NCBI GenBank assembly: GCA_021234535.1
Contig: CM037840.1
Location: 1,992,421 to 2,056,420, forward strand
DNA from: Stichopus chloronotus
Lineage: Eukaryota; Echinodermata; Holothuroidea; Aspidochirotida; Stichopodidae
Length of the DNA stretch: 64,000 nt
Reading direction: 5' to 3'
In this document: piece by piece, positions 51,301-59,880 of the stretch
Layout of the letters: every line of letters begins with the position of its first letter
Position numbering within the stretch: position 1 is the stretch's first letter
Made by a program: the position numbers and the translations under genes
Notes under the pieces: generated by a model
Databases searched by the model: none
What the model saw: only the letters and a program-made list of their open reading frames with translations
What the model was told of the DNA's origin: nothing

Positions 51301-54300
51301 CTGTAAAATTGTCAATATTCATTGGATTTTGATGGAATCTGAGGCTATTGTCAATGCTTTTAATGATTAATAAAGGCAATATTCCAAAATGTTATTTTTT
51401 GTGTCACACAACCTTTAACAATTAAATTCATGTCACTCAAAAGCATCAGTTCTATTGTAAGTCCACTGCAAAAATGCTGTATATGGCAGAAAAAAAACTT
51501 ATACAAATTTTTGGTTTTCATATTCCTTTTAAAGCGGGAATATGATTGAAATTTGTTAATGAAAGTCAAATTCCGCAGAATATGTCATAGTCACTACAAA
51601 AAACAAGCATTGTTAAAGCCTCATTTTTGCATACATGCATATTCATATCTATTCTCATTGATATCTTTGATTTCACATAATGGTGATTGACTGCTATGCA
51701 TTCTTGTACAGTCTCACTTTTGTAGTCAAAAAAAATACCTGGGCAATTTTGATATTAAAATATCTGGAAGATGAGTGCATAATTCTCTTTCAGATTTTGT
51801 AACAGGTGATCTTTTCCCCCTATTTTTGCAAGCTTCCCTGAAACAATATTGAGGAAGAACAAAAGTAGATGACCAGGCAATGGGCTATACTGTACATCTC
51901 ATATTCCAACTTTAAAGTGTCAGTCTTTAATACCAAATCTGGAAAGGGATGCAGCAAAAAGTAAAAAAAAAATTAAAATTAAGGGGCAAAACTTTGAAAA
52001 AGTTTCTTCAATTGTATATTTTATGTCGACAACTTATAACGTGAAACATTCAGCCACTGATCTTGAACAAAGAACCTGCATTTTTTTCACATCAAGGGAA
52101 CATAACTCAAAATTTTGATAACCTGGAGTTTAGCACAGCCTCGTCTGTAAACGTTAGAAAAGTATTTCAAACTGTTTGTAACAGCTGTGTCTTTTACACC
52201 CAATAGACTATTGATTGACCTCAAAAGAAGATATCAAACAAGGTATGGTTAGCATCACAGGTATTATCTGGTTAGCATCACAGGCACTATGTGGTTAAAA
52301 TCACAGTGATTATATGGCTAGCATCATGGGCACTATATATTTAGCATCACAGGCACTATATGGTTAGCATCACAGGTATTATCTGGATAGCATCACAGGC
52401 ACTATGTGGTTAAAATCACAGTGATTATATGGTTGGTTAGCATCACAGGCACTACATGGTTAGCATCACAGGCACTATATGATTAGCATCACAGCTACTA
52501 TATGGTTAGAACCACAGGTATGGTTAGCAGCATTATTTCAAATCCAATTCCAGTAGATGTTAGGGCACACACACAACAAATGAAGAAACAAAATCACTTT
52601 GTTCATTTGATATACTGCACAAGAGTTCCTCAAATTTTGGTGATTCTCTTTGGTCCCACAGATTGTGGTTGCAATTGCTGAGGTATAGAAATACTCTGAC
52701 CAAGAGTGAAATTGAGGAGAAGCCGTTGCCTCTGTTTTACTGTCAGGATACAATGTAGGGAGCAGTGTTGTTGTAAAGTGTCTTCCCTAGTGCAGTGAAC
52801 TTTTGAAAACCCTGATGAGATGCATCCACTAGTTTTGTTTGAAAGGTACATTAGATTCACCCCCCCAGCCCCCCCCCCCCCCCATTGTGGGATCATGGTC
52901 ATCTGACGGGCTTAGATAAGAAACAGTCCTCTCAATAATATGGTGTAAGAGTGTCTATCTACTGTACCAAAACTATGACAAGAAGAACAACACACAAATG
53001 GATGACAGAATATTAAAGGCACAAACTCATGGTACACTAGGCTGTTTTTGCAGTAATCAGTGCTGATTGAACTGTCAGATATGGTCCACCTTAGTAAAAA
53101 AATTATAGTCTTGGAGATTTACATGAACCTGGATCTATCTTTGAACAGAGGTAAAAACGGTGCAGTTTACATACCTTGATGGATTTGTTCAAATGGAAGC
53201 ATGGCAAACTTTCAGAAGAGATTGATATCAAAATTGAGAATGCAGTTGTTGATTCAAACAATCAAAAATGTTTAGAGAGGGCATAAGTCTTTAATATTCA
53301 AGATATATTTGCAGATCAATATAAACAACTGACTTTGAGATACAAAATAATTTTTACAACCAAAACTACTGTGAGATAAACACAATTAAGGATTAGTAAA
53401 GACTGCTTTGTGTACTTTCCTTAGAAGAGGACTGTTAATGAGGGAAGAAAAGAGCCAAATTCACCAAATTCCTTGACGAAGAAAGCACAACGATTAGAAA
53501 AAGTAAGGTCCAGAAGTTTAAGGGAAATAAGGTGTTCAAAATGCACCAACGTGGCATAGAAATACAGTAGTTTTATTCATTGTTAGAACATTCAGTCTCA
53601 TCATTTAACATCTGCAAAAAACTTCATCTCCTCAAAACATTATACGTATGATGAGTTATGGAAGATGAACATGAATTTTTGAAAGTTTGGGTGAACAAAT
53701 TATTCTTCTGCAAACAATTTTCTGAAGTTATATCTGTGAGAAACATATTTCTTGTAAAGAAGACCTTCCATGCTTAGTTTGAATAATTCATCATTGTGTT
53801 GACATCTATTGGTTTTAAATCTCTGGTTTTTTTCTTGCAAAGCAAACACCTTATTTCCCTTTAAGAAATAGTCAGTGTGAAGCATAGCTTCCAGAAAGGT
53901 TACACATATATAAGTTACATTTTTGTGAATAAAATAGTGATGTATTCAAGAAAATAACTGCACTTTTAACATTTGTCACGCTTTAGATTTCCTTGAAAGG
54001 AAACGAAGATTTTCACCATGAAATGCAACATATTCACCAAATTTTATGGATTTTTTAAATCTGTTGTCATGTTTCAGAAAGACCATGATTGTAAATTATT
54101 TCAAAGGAATGACATCTTGAACCAGTATAAAAAAGGATCAATATACTATCTTTAATATTTCTGTCATTTGGTACTTTTTGTCATATTCTTTGAATGCAAC
54201 AAATTTCTAAAATACAAGAAGGCAGAAAAAGAAGTATGACATACAGCAAATGCACCATGAGAGAAAAAAATTTGGTTTGAAAAGAAAGAAAGTACTCACC

Positions 54301-57300
54301 CTTGATATGAGGTATACAATTTTGTTTACTACTGACACTATACACGTTAAGAAAAGTTTGATGAGAGGTAAACAGTGACGAAGATGAACAGATGAGGAGC
54401 AATTGAACAACTGAGATTATAATCAGACCCTCACAGGCACATTAGACCACAAGCTCTCCCTGTTGTAGTAGGAGGTTGCCATATGTTCCAATGCTGGAAA
54501 TGTTCATCTAGTTTATGTTTTTCTAAGCAGCTAACAACAGCTAACTGAAATGTTTTACATCTTATCTCAATAGATCCCAGTTGCACACTACCGCATATGT
54601 CATATATTTCACCTTGTTATTTGTTATCAATTAATGGTGTCCAGCATAGAAAGATAAATTTCTCCTCAACTAACCCCATCCCTGCCTCCTCTCACCCTAT
54701 TCTCCCTAAGTTTCCTTATGAGTACATGCTTTCAGAAAGTCTGTTGAAGAACATATGTAGAGTTTTGTTCTCACATTACATTGTCTCTATTTTACCAATA
54801 ATAATCTATGGATCCCTTTAAAGGGTATGCTAGGACTCAGGAGCAAAGGAGGCTGATGAAAGTAGGGGCTGATGAAAGTGAGGGCTGATGAAAGTGGTGG
54901 CTGATAAATGTGGGGCTGATGGCTGTGGGGCTGATGGATGTGGTGGCTGATAAAAGTGGGGCTGATGGAATTGGGGGCTGTGGGGCTGATGGAATTGGGG
55001 GTTGTGGGGCTGATGGAATTGGGGGCTGATGAAAGTGGGGCTGATGGATGTGGTGTCTGATGAAAGTGAGGCTGATGAAAGTGAGACTGATGAAAGAAGG
55101 GGCTGATAAATGTGAGGCTGATGGAAGTGGAGGGATTTTGTCAAATGACAGTGAGTGGGGTTGACCAGGGTAAGGGATGAAAGTAATATGAGTCAATATT
55201 TGGGTTGAGCAAAGCGGGGACTGATGGGTGTGAGGCCAGAGGGGATGATGTGGTCTAATGGCAGTGATGGGGGGAGTGACTGGACTGGGGGATACAAGGG
55301 ATCATGTGGTCCAGTATGAGTGATGGGAACTGATTGTAGAAACAGTTCATTTTACTTACCTTCCTGGCAACGATCTCCCGTAAAGGGCGAAGGACAACGA
55401 CACATAAATCCTTCACTTTCACTGACATCACAGGTTCCCCCATTCATGCAGGGCTGATCTGAGCAACCTGTTACAGTGTAGGAGGAGAAAAAAATGGAAA
55501 AAGATACGGTTTTGTGCTTTCATCCTTGGACAGGATAAAGACATCACAAACATTGCTACAAAAAAAAAAAACAGTTGGAGCAGTAAAATTGTTGTGGAAC
55601 AAAAACTTCCCATGTACCAAATAAAAGGTTTTTAATCATGAAGTTTTATTTCCTAGCAGTGAATAAAATGCAAATGAATGAATGAATGAATGAATGAATG
55701 AGTGACAAAGTCTATTCTGTAAATGGTTATTCAAAGCACAAACTATTATATTCCTACTTTTGCTCTTCTTTTAAGTTAGTCATTAATGTACACTCAAGTA
55801 AGTAGGTAGGTAGTCACTGTGGTAAAGTACTGATGACAGGTAGGCAGATAGGTATATGCACTGAGGGTAGGTACTGTGAGTAGTTCAATACACAGAAGTG
55901 TTTGCAATGGGTTCCTGGGTATATGACTGGCAATGTCAGGACCTGCTTTTCAACTTGCTACCCAGACTCTAAGTTTGGGTATCATACATTTTACATGCAA
56001 CAGTGTATGCCTAACTAAGAACACTTCAATGTCATGCACCAACATACAGTAAGGTATGTACCTGTTATATTAACATGCAAAGCAAAACATTGAATATTTA
56101 TGACTTCACAACAAATTTGTATTTATTTTTTTTTAGTAACAAGGGCCCACAAGTGACTATGGATGGTTTGTATGACACAGGTCAGAATTTTACACCTAGT
56201 GCAAACACTAGTAGGCACTGAAGGTTCATAGCTACAATCTTGGGAAAAACACCTTGGGACACCCCGTGCCCCTGTCCAATGTTGGCTATAGGATTGCTGT
56301 TCAAAGGGTACATTCACTTTTATAGCGCAACATTGGAAAGGGGCGCAGGGTTTCATGTTATCCTCTCACCTAAAATTCAGTATAATTATATTTGCAACGG
56401 ACGACAAAGTGTCCCAACAATTTTTGATAGGTGCATATCTAGGTCAGTAGGTAGACAGGTAGTACAGGTAAGTACTGCAGGTAGGCACTGCAGATAGGTA
56501 TTCAAGAAAATACGTACAGTAGCTAAAGAGGTAGACAGGTTTGGTAAGTAGTTAACTACTATATGTAGTTAGTGTTGGTACTGTGCAGTAGATTAATAGG
56601 TACTTAAGTACATATAAACTGTACCTAAGAATGTAGAAATGTGTATATCTAGGTTGGTAGGTAGGTAGAACTGTATGGACATACTGAAGGTAGTAATTAA
56701 CTGTAGGTAGTCACTTAGATGGACAGGTTGTGGAGCTAGGAAACTAGATCAGTAAGTAGATAGGTTCTATATGTAGGAAGTGTGAGTAGGTACTATAGAC
56801 AGGTACTTAGGTAGACAGGTTCTGCAACTGGGAAGGTAGATAGTTATGTATAGGTACGTAGGTAGATAGGTACTATAGGTAGGTACTGTGGGTGAGCACT
56901 TAGGTACATAGCTTCTGTAGCTAGAAATCTAGGTTGGAAGGTTGATAGGTACTGTAAATAAGTAATGTAGGTAGGGTGTAGCTTGACATACCTGTATTTG
57001 AATTGTCACCTCCAGATTGGTTTGTCTGCGGCAGTGTGGTTAAGAAATTAACTGAAAAGATAAAATATTTCATGAGTTTTGTAAAATGGGAGAGAAAATT
57101 GATAAGGATATGAAAAAGGTTTCTAAAAAGGTGGTTGGAGAGAAAATGGTATAGGAAAATATTCTGTTACACAAAGGTGATGGTGGCCCCCATCTGACAT
57201 CACAAGTCACTCATTTCACATTCTTGACTAAATAACCTGGCTGTACTGGACTGAAAATTGTCACCCACTGACAAAGCAACTGCCTCCACAAAAAAAAAAA

Positions 57301-59880
57301 AAAAATTCCACCTTCCTTCAAAATATTTTCTGACTCCCAAACAATTAACAATAGGCTACAGCTATGTCCAAAAGAGTAAGCCCCTCAATCCCCTCCATGG
57401 TGATGTGCCTCATGCATAGCTGTACCCCCACCCCTCCCACTCTGGTGAAGATCTGTGGAGACCAGCAGAACAGTTATCTATGGTATTCAGTGGGAAAAGT
57501 GAATGAACATGAGAGAATCAACCTTAGATCAAGAAACAGTCACCACTTAAAGTCCTGAAGTAGGAAAAAAACATTGCACAGATGCCGATGATATGTTAAT
57601 TAATGAAAACAGACAACAAAATCATGTTCAACTCATGTTGTAATAAAATTGATCAAAACAATAAGCATGCTGCCAATTTACACTAAAAGATGATATTATG
57701 AAAATTCAGCCACTGCCACTGAGATAGTGATTTTTCTCGATGGACAAAGAACAAGGTCCCGGACAGCATGTGGGAGCTGACTTGACCATGGTCCAAACAT
57801 GGGGTCAGATCAAACATCTAAGAACCATCTACGTTACATTTGACAGTGGTCCATTCATTAATAAAATATTCAGTTGCAGGATTCAGAATGTTGTCTTTCA
57901 CAAATCGGCAAAAATACAGCATTCAAAAAAAAAGTGAGACAAAACTGGCTAGAATGGCCAAATCAAATGAAAAAAAAAAGAAATGCTGTAATTACTCTCA
58001 ATTACTGCCACAGTGCTGCTGTCTGCAGGTAATCCAGAAAGGTTGCCGTTATTGAGGGCTCTCTGGATTTCTTCTCGGAGAAGAGCCTGAAACTCTGCAT
58101 TGGTGTTCAGGTCTTCTGGAAGTCCCACAAGTGTCACTGTGTAGTAAACAACCACACTGCCACTCCTAATGGTAAATAATAAAAATGGAAGATACACTCT
58201 GTTAGTTTGTTTTGTAGGTTAAAACTCTAAAGGAATAACAAATCCATAATAGATCCTACTGAGATGCACAAAGTAAATGATTTCTTTTTCCTTTATTCAT
58301 GTCATCTATCACATCAATTGGGATACATAAAGATTTTAAAGGGATAATCGAGGTACAATACATTCAAATGAACCAATGAGAAACAGAGAATATTTCCTTC
58401 ACTTCAGGTACCCCACTGGGCCACTCATACATATCTTGTTTATAACTAAAAGATATATCATGAAGAAAGAATGCCCAAGTCAAGAATGATTTTCAGAAGT
58501 CTCAAATTGGGGTGCAAATGACTTCAAGAAAGTCTTTGTTATTCTTTGAAACTGAAGTGCATATTTTTTACCTTGGAATTTACTTCCAATGAAATATTAC
58601 ACTTAAGGTTTATTGTCCAAAGAACACAAAATATTACAAAAAATCAAGTTCAGAACTCTTAAATTATATGGCAATGTTTCTTTCTAAGACAATCAAAATT
58701 ATACAGACGTACAAGGGATGTTAAATTAGTATGGCTTGGCTGACATCATAGTTTATTACTCGTGCATTTGCAAAGTGAATATTTTCATGAAGTTCCATAA
58801 CTTTCAAGCAGAAGATGCTGCTGAGGTATTTGGTCTGCACCAAAAGATAATGGAAAGCTAATCTGTCACACTGCAGTCTTCTGTCCCACAGTATCTCTTT
58901 GGAATTCCCAAAAAACTGAAAAACATAGCACAGATGAGGTGAAGGGGAGGGGGAGGTATAATTAATGTCATAATCATGATATTTGATCATAAAATGAGAT
59001 TTAATTCTTCAACTCACTTCTAAGGTCCTGTTTCTCATCTTCTACTGAATGGTTCAAATTATAAGCACTTGGGATGGCATAACAGAAAATATGATTAAGT
59101 TTGGAATCATACTTAACTATTTAAAATGTAGTGTCAACACAGTGGCTGCCTGTACTTTCTTATTAGAAATATACCTGAAACCATTAACTTCAAGACTGTA
59201 AAAATATTCTGCTAAGCTTCCACTGTTGAACAGGCCAATCATCTGTTTCAAGAAAAGAAGAAATTTTTACATCTTAAACATTTTTGTTACAATCATTAGT
59301 CACAGCTAAAAAGCTAGAAGTGATATCAAATTTTCAGGCAACCCTCCTTGAAATCATGCAACTGAGGAAATTTCTGGATTTTAATGTACTGTATCCAGTG
59401 CTTTAATTTCTTTCACATCATTGTTACCATCAGTCATGGTGTGAACGTAGGAGAAGAGAAGGGGGTAACATTAGAAAGCTTTCTATTCTCATAGAGTTCA
59501 CCACATGGTGACGAGTTCAATTTAGCTTTAAAAGAGCACTTGAAGGATGACAAATGATTACTGTAAAAACAGAATGTTTTTCAAATATCAGGATAAATTT
59601 CCAATGCATATACTGTGTGTCCCACATTTTCAGTTCCAGCACAGCAAATCCAACTTAACTAAGAACTACATATACTGTAGCCTTCATTGTTTTAATTACC
59701 CATTGTAGAGTAGGATACAGTATTCCCCACCCTCAACAAAAATGAAAAATAAACAAATGTTGGTATTTACACCATCACGAAATTTTTCTTCCAGTTGCCT
59801 GTATGCATCTGAAGACTCTTCAAGAAGATCTTCTGTAAAATTTTGCTGCAGTGACGTTGTGATGGAGACTTGAACAGCTC
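27113..59880 (-). CDS. Mosaic serine protease gene: SEA, EGF, 15 sushi modules, trypsin domain (5' end outside)
   Basis: Twenty-four exons join in one frame: 4016 bases, that is two bases of a split codon plus 1338 codons including the stop. Order: SEA (three exons), linker, EGF, fifteen CCP/sushi exons, then the protease (four exons). Domain-bounding introns are phase 1, the signature of exon-shuffled extracellular proteins. The catalytic domain has the activation site PR|VVNG, His in TAAHC, Asp in NDIALI and Ser in GDSGGP, with Asp six residues before the Ser (position 189), so cleavage after Arg/Lys is expected. A zymogen with a non-catalytic chain held by disulfide is predicted (Cys of VICGTTP with Cys of VRPLCL). 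No signal peptide or membrane anchor lies in the window. The order recalls complement and horseshoe-crab clotting proteases, but I know no exact match. Function in an immune or clotting-like cascade is inference. Confidence 0.85.
27281..28727 (-). other. Intron between the last two protease exons
   Basis: Homopolymer and purine/pyrimidine runs (poly-C near 27955). No gene seen. Confidence 0.6.
28728..28870 (-). CDS. Exon: protease, Cys168-Cys182 loop to Asp189
   Basis: [15 protein letters not shown] to GPDACQ. Carries the Cys168-Cys182 pair (GVCEQ, QFCAG) and Asp189 in DACQ, the trypsin-type specificity residue. Split codon G+CG gives Ala at its start. Donor GTATCA, acceptor TTCACCAG. Confidence 0.9.
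28871..29315 (-). other. Protease intron
   Basis: AT-rich, one G run near 29022. No further features seen. Confidence 0.6.
29316..29590 (-). CDS. Exon: protease core with catalytic Asp
   Basis: From [11 protein letters not shown] to GFTEED. Carries NDIALIRL (catalytic Asp), VRPLCL (Cys122, partner of the activation-peptide Cys) and NNCFVAGWG (Cys136). Donor GTAAGA, acceptor TCTTTAG. Confidence 0.9.
29591..30058 (-). other. Protease intron with a short 11-bp tandem repeat
   Basis: AGGAAAGTTTA is repeated about 3.5 times at 29954-29994. Otherwise unremarkable. Confidence 0.6.
30059..30227 (-). CDS. Exon: protease activation peptide and His region
   Basis: [12 protein letters not shown] then [10 protein letters not shown], through CGGTLI to LTAAHC. 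Cleavage after the Arg frees VVNG as the new N-terminus. The catalytic His and the Cys42-Cys58 pair are present. Acceptor CTTTCAG, donor GTGAGC. Confidence 0.9.
30228..31775 (-). other. Intron between sushi 15 and the protease domain
   Basis: No exon or element recognised; the open frames at 30464-31053 show no domain features. Confidence 0.6.
31776..31967 (-). CDS. Exon: sushi module 15, next to the protease
   Basis: [14 protein letters not shown] to QPVCE, six cysteines, Trp in GTWSN. The split codon G+TT to the next exon gives Val, so CEV ICGTTP runs straight into the activation peptide. A second copy of its acceptor lies 83-84 bp upstream. Confidence 0.9.
31960..32127 (-). repeat. 83-84 bp tandem duplication containing a splice acceptor
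   Basis: The block starting AACTGGCACTGCAGAGAAAA at 31960 is repeated from 32043 with one base inserted and few changes. It includes the last 8 exon-edge bases and the acceptor TTTCTCTGCAG of sushi 15, so a second acceptor copy sits 83-84 bp upstream. Confidence 0.85.
32515..32706 (-). CDS. Exon: sushi module 14 (A type)
   Basis: [17 protein letters not shown] to EPVCEQ, six cysteines; A type, with a 2-residue longer loop than modules 10 and 11. Donor GTAATA, acceptor GTCCATAG. Confidence 0.85.
32707..33704 (-). other. Intron between sushi 13 and 14
   Basis: AT-rich. No element recognised. Confidence 0.5.
33705..33884 (-). CDS. Exon: sushi module 13 (B type)
   Basis: [17 protein letters not shown] to EPSCVQ, six cysteines. 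Near-identical to module 12; the two are separated by the 22-bp minisatellite. Donor GTTAGT, acceptor CTGCCAG. Confidence 0.9.
34171..35300 (-). repeat. 22-bp minisatellite in the intron between sushi 12 and 13
   Basis: The unit AGAGTCACAAACCCTTGTTAGC recurs, most regular at about 34390-35140. Variants such as CCTGTCAGA and CCCTATCAA alternate with it, and degraded units with AGAACCACAAACC lie at both edges. Related fragments persist past module 12, near 35945-36025. The ORFs across it are artefacts of the period. Confidence 0.9.
35624..35803 (-). CDS. Exon: sushi module 12 (B type)
   Basis: [17 protein letters not shown] to EPSCVQ, six cysteines. Differs from module 13 by only a few residues (such as NSFNF for NNFNF and ESTG for ETTG), and the flanking intron is duplicated too. 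Confidence 0.9.
35804..36303 (-). other. Intron between sushi 11 and 12
   Basis: The first 70 bp match the equivalent intron beside module 13, and a degraded patch of the minisatellite follows. Confidence 0.6.
36304..36489 (-). CDS. Exon: sushi module 11 (A type)
   Basis: [17 protein letters not shown] to QPTCEQ, six cysteines; A-type sister of modules 10 and 14. Donor GTAATT, acceptor TGTAAATAG. Confidence 0.85.
36490..36900 (-). other. Intron between sushi 10 and 11
   Basis: Contains a local imperfect direct repeat (GCATAAAAACTGAAGGC near 36602 and GTATAAAAGCTGAAGGC near 36753). Confidence 0.5.
36901..37086 (-). CDS. Exon: sushi module 10 (A type)
   Basis: [17 protein letters not shown] to QPTCEQ, six cysteines. 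Closely related to modules 11 and 14. The donor is an unusual GTGGTA after CAAG. Confidence 0.85.
37087..38237 (-). other. Intron between sushi 9 and 10
   Basis: C/T-rich stretch at 37380-37600 and 37885-37960; no exon seen. Confidence 0.5.
38238..38417 (-). CDS. Exon: sushi module 9
   Basis: [14 protein letters not shown] to PPSCQ, six cysteines, Trp in GVWLG. Donor GTAGGC, acceptor TCTCACAG. Confidence 0.85.
38418..39071 (-). other. Intron between sushi 8 and 9
   Basis: No element recognised. Confidence 0.5.
39072..39257 (-). CDS. Exon: sushi module 8
   Basis: [13 protein letters not shown] to EIIGC, six cysteines, Trp in GQWSG. Ends ahead of donor GTCAGT; acceptor CTTATCAG. Confidence 0.85.
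39258..40017 (-). other. Intron between sushi 7 and 8
   Basis: No element recognised. Confidence 0.5.
40018..40197 (-). CDS. Exon: sushi module 7
   Basis: [15 protein letters not shown] to APTCQ, six cysteines, Trp in LQWSG. Phase 1-1, donor GTAAGT, acceptor CCTGACAG. Confidence 0.85.
40198..41632 (-). other. Intron between sushi 6 and 7
   Basis: Holds the relic exon at 41328-41363. Otherwise AT-rich and without features. Confidence 0.5.
41328..41363 (-). pseudogene. Relic of a fourth copy of the module 4-6 exon
   Basis: The minus strand keeps the last 36 bases, GGCATGGGATGTTGAAGAAC through CTTGTCAAG, encoding WDVEEPACQ, and a donor-like GTAGC. The upstream part of the exon and its acceptor are gone. 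The rest of the family ends the same way. Confidence 0.65.
41633..41812 (-). CDS. Exon: sushi module 6 (three-copy family)
   Basis: [18 protein letters not shown] to EEPSCQ, six cysteines, phase 1-1. The start lies 1239 bp from that of module 5, and the introns between them are also duplicated. Confidence 0.9.
42872..43051 (-). CDS. Exon: sushi module 5 (three-copy family)
   Basis: [18 protein letters not shown] to EEPSCQ; differs from module 6 by few residues (for example NVEEP against DVEEP). Six cysteines, phase 1-1. Confidence 0.9.
44036..44505. other. Extra segment inside the second duplicated intron
   Basis: Compared with the first copy, about 470 bp separate CAGTTCAGTTAA and CATTTTCAACAAAAATTTG. 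No terminal repeats were found, so an insertion or a different duplication endpoint is possible. Confidence 0.5.
44576..44755 (-). CDS. Exon: sushi module 4 (member of a three-copy family)
   Basis: Reads [18 protein letters not shown] to EEPSCQ with no stop, six cysteines. Nearly the same as modules 5 and 6 in sequence and flanking intron. Donor GTAATA, acceptor ATCCACAG. Confidence 0.85.
44756..46601 (-). other. Intron between sushi 3 and 4
   Basis: Contains the exon-less flank copy (45185-45260) and the ATC microsatellite, then featureless sequence to 46601. Confidence 0.5.
45272..45519 (+). repeat. ATC/GAT trinucleotide microsatellite
   Basis: A long run of CAT repeats with interspersed CAC and TAT triplets. 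The poly-Ser, poly-His and poly-Met frames across it are artefacts. Confidence 0.95.
46602..46784 (-). CDS. Exon: sushi module 3
   Basis: [12 protein letters not shown] to ALTC, six cysteines, Trp in GLWTG. Phase 1-1, donor GTTAGT, acceptor TTGTACAG. Confidence 0.85.
46785..48028 (-). other. Intron between sushi 2 and 3
   Basis: AT-rich; no element recognised. Confidence 0.5.
48029..48211 (-). CDS. Exon: sushi module 2
   Basis: 61 residues from [10 protein letters not shown] to PPSC, six cysteines, conserved Trp in [10 protein letters not shown]. Phase 1-1, donor GTAAGT, acceptor CTTTGCAG. Confidence 0.85.
48212..48514 (-). other. Intron between sushi 1 and 2
   Basis: About 300 bp; nothing seen. 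Confidence 0.5.
48515..48691 (-). CDS. Exon: sushi module 1
   Basis: 59 residues, [10 protein letters not shown] to PLCE, with six cysteines. The usual GF/GY after the fourth cysteine is replaced by SPFF. Donor GTAAGT, acceptor CTTTTAG. Confidence 0.85.
50113..50396. mobile_element. Non-autonomous hAT element, 284 bp
   Basis: Ends CAGGATTCTTT and GGAAGCCTG (inverted: CAGGCTTCC) form short imperfect terminal inverted repeats. TTCTAGAG occurs on both sides (50105-50112 and 50397-50404), a perfect 8-bp target duplication. No coding capacity. Inside are two tandem GTGGCATGTG-type repeats near 50140-50180. Confidence 0.8.
50553..50591 (-). CDS. Candidate 39-bp micro-exon between EGF and first sushi
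   Basis: The minus strand has an acceptor (AAAACTCACAG), 39 bases encoding [12 protein letters not shown] with a split codon at each end, then a strong donor GTAAGAA. It is phase 1-1 and would fit in frame between EGF and sushi 1, reading [16 protein letters not shown] into VLTCPP. The polypyrimidine tract is weak. Not counted in the 1337-residue total. Confidence 0.35.
50836..50986 (+). repeat. (TATG)n microsatellite
   Basis: About 37 uninterrupted tetranucleotide copies. All three frames stay open and encode repeats of VCMY, which is an artefact. Confidence 0.95.
52243..52522 (+). repeat. About 23-bp minisatellite
   Basis: Units resemble GGTTAGCATCACAGGCACTA, about twelve copies, with a GGTTAAAATCACAGTGATTA variant recurring at 52292 and 52409, so a higher-order pattern is present. 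Confidence 0.85.
54838..55135 (-). repeat. GGCTGATGAAAGTGG-type minisatellite
   Basis: Irregular units of about 14-24 bp (GGCTGATGAAAGTGG, GGCTGATGGATGTGG, GGAATTGGGGGCTG). The Ser/Pro/His-rich frames on the minus strand follow the repeat and have no domain. Confidence 0.85.
55360..55467 (-). CDS. Exon: EGF-like domain
   Basis: 36 residues with six cysteines in EGF order: [12 protein letters not shown], then [12 protein letters not shown]. It lacks the calcium-binding N-terminal signature. Phase 1-1, acceptor TGTAACAG, donor GTAAGT. Confidence 0.9.
55468..56991 (-). other. Intron between linker exon and EGF, with short simple repeats
   Basis: (ATGA)n at 55672-55701; imperfect TAGG/GTAGGTACTGTA-type repeats at about 55795-55880 and 56450-56985. 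No exon seen. Confidence 0.6.
56992..57051 (-). CDS. Exon: 20-residue Ser/Thr/Asn-rich linker
   Basis: 60-base phase 1-1 exon encoding [10 protein letters not shown] and QSGGDNSNT, with one sequon (NQS). It joins SEA to EGF in frame. Acceptor CTTTTCAG, donor GTATGT. Probably a flexible, O-glycosylated spacer. Confidence 0.65.
57052..57995 (-). other. Intron between SEA and linker exon
   Basis: Poly-A run near 57290. No exon seen. Confidence 0.5.
57996..58165 (-). CDS. Exon: SEA domain, end part with GSVVV cleavage motif
   Basis: Begins [10 protein letters not shown] and ends TVAVIE. GSVVV is the SEA self-cleavage motif known from mucins and other SEA proteins, with the cut between G and S. 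The rest is helix and strand of the SEA fold, with a sequon NLS. Acceptor ACCATTAG, donor GTAATT, leaving in phase 1. SEA domains are common in the stalks of membrane serine proteases, but no transmembrane segment is seen here. Confidence 0.85.
58166..59174 (-). other. Intron within the SEA domain (phase 2)
   Basis: No element recognised. Confidence 0.5.
59175..59242 (-). CDS. Exon: SEA domain, middle part
   Basis: 68 bases encoding MIGLFNSG...VNGF plus two bases of Arg. It continues the SEA fold into the cleavage loop. Acceptor TTGAAACAG, donor GTATAT; the split codon AG+G gives Arg, so the join reads NGFRSGSVVV. Confidence 0.75.
59243..59770 (-). other. Intron within the SEA domain (phase 0)
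   Basis: No element recognised. Confidence 0.5.
59771..59880 (-). CDS. Exon: SEA domain, first part
   Basis: Encodes about 37 residues beginning [10 protein letters not shown] and ending RDG. Acceptor is TTTTTCACAG, donor GTAAAT. It enters at phase 1 and leaves at phase 0. It includes an N-glycosylation sequon (NFT). The upstream exon is not visible. Confidence 0.75.

Larger units (their letters stand above)
48692..55359 (-). other. Long intron (or two introns) between EGF and sushi 1
   Basis: 6.7 kb. Holds a hAT element (50113-50396), the candidate micro-exon (50553-50591), a TATG microsatellite, a 23-bp minisatellite and a GGCTGATGAAAGTGG minisatellite. Confidence 0.7.

Noticed and set aside
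51360..53885. Several 60-90 codon ORFs in the long intron
   Set aside because: Length expected by chance in AT-rich DNA of this size, with no domain or phase-1 splice sites.
54298..54347. Possible exon before a GTGAGT donor on the minus strand
   Set aside because: The best acceptor gives 38 bases, which breaks the phase 1-1 pattern, and the coded piece has no domain feature.
54830..55196. Ser/Pro/His-rich ORFs of 104 and 119 codons
   Set aside because: They follow the GGCTGATG minisatellite, have no signal peptide or domain and overlap in two frames.
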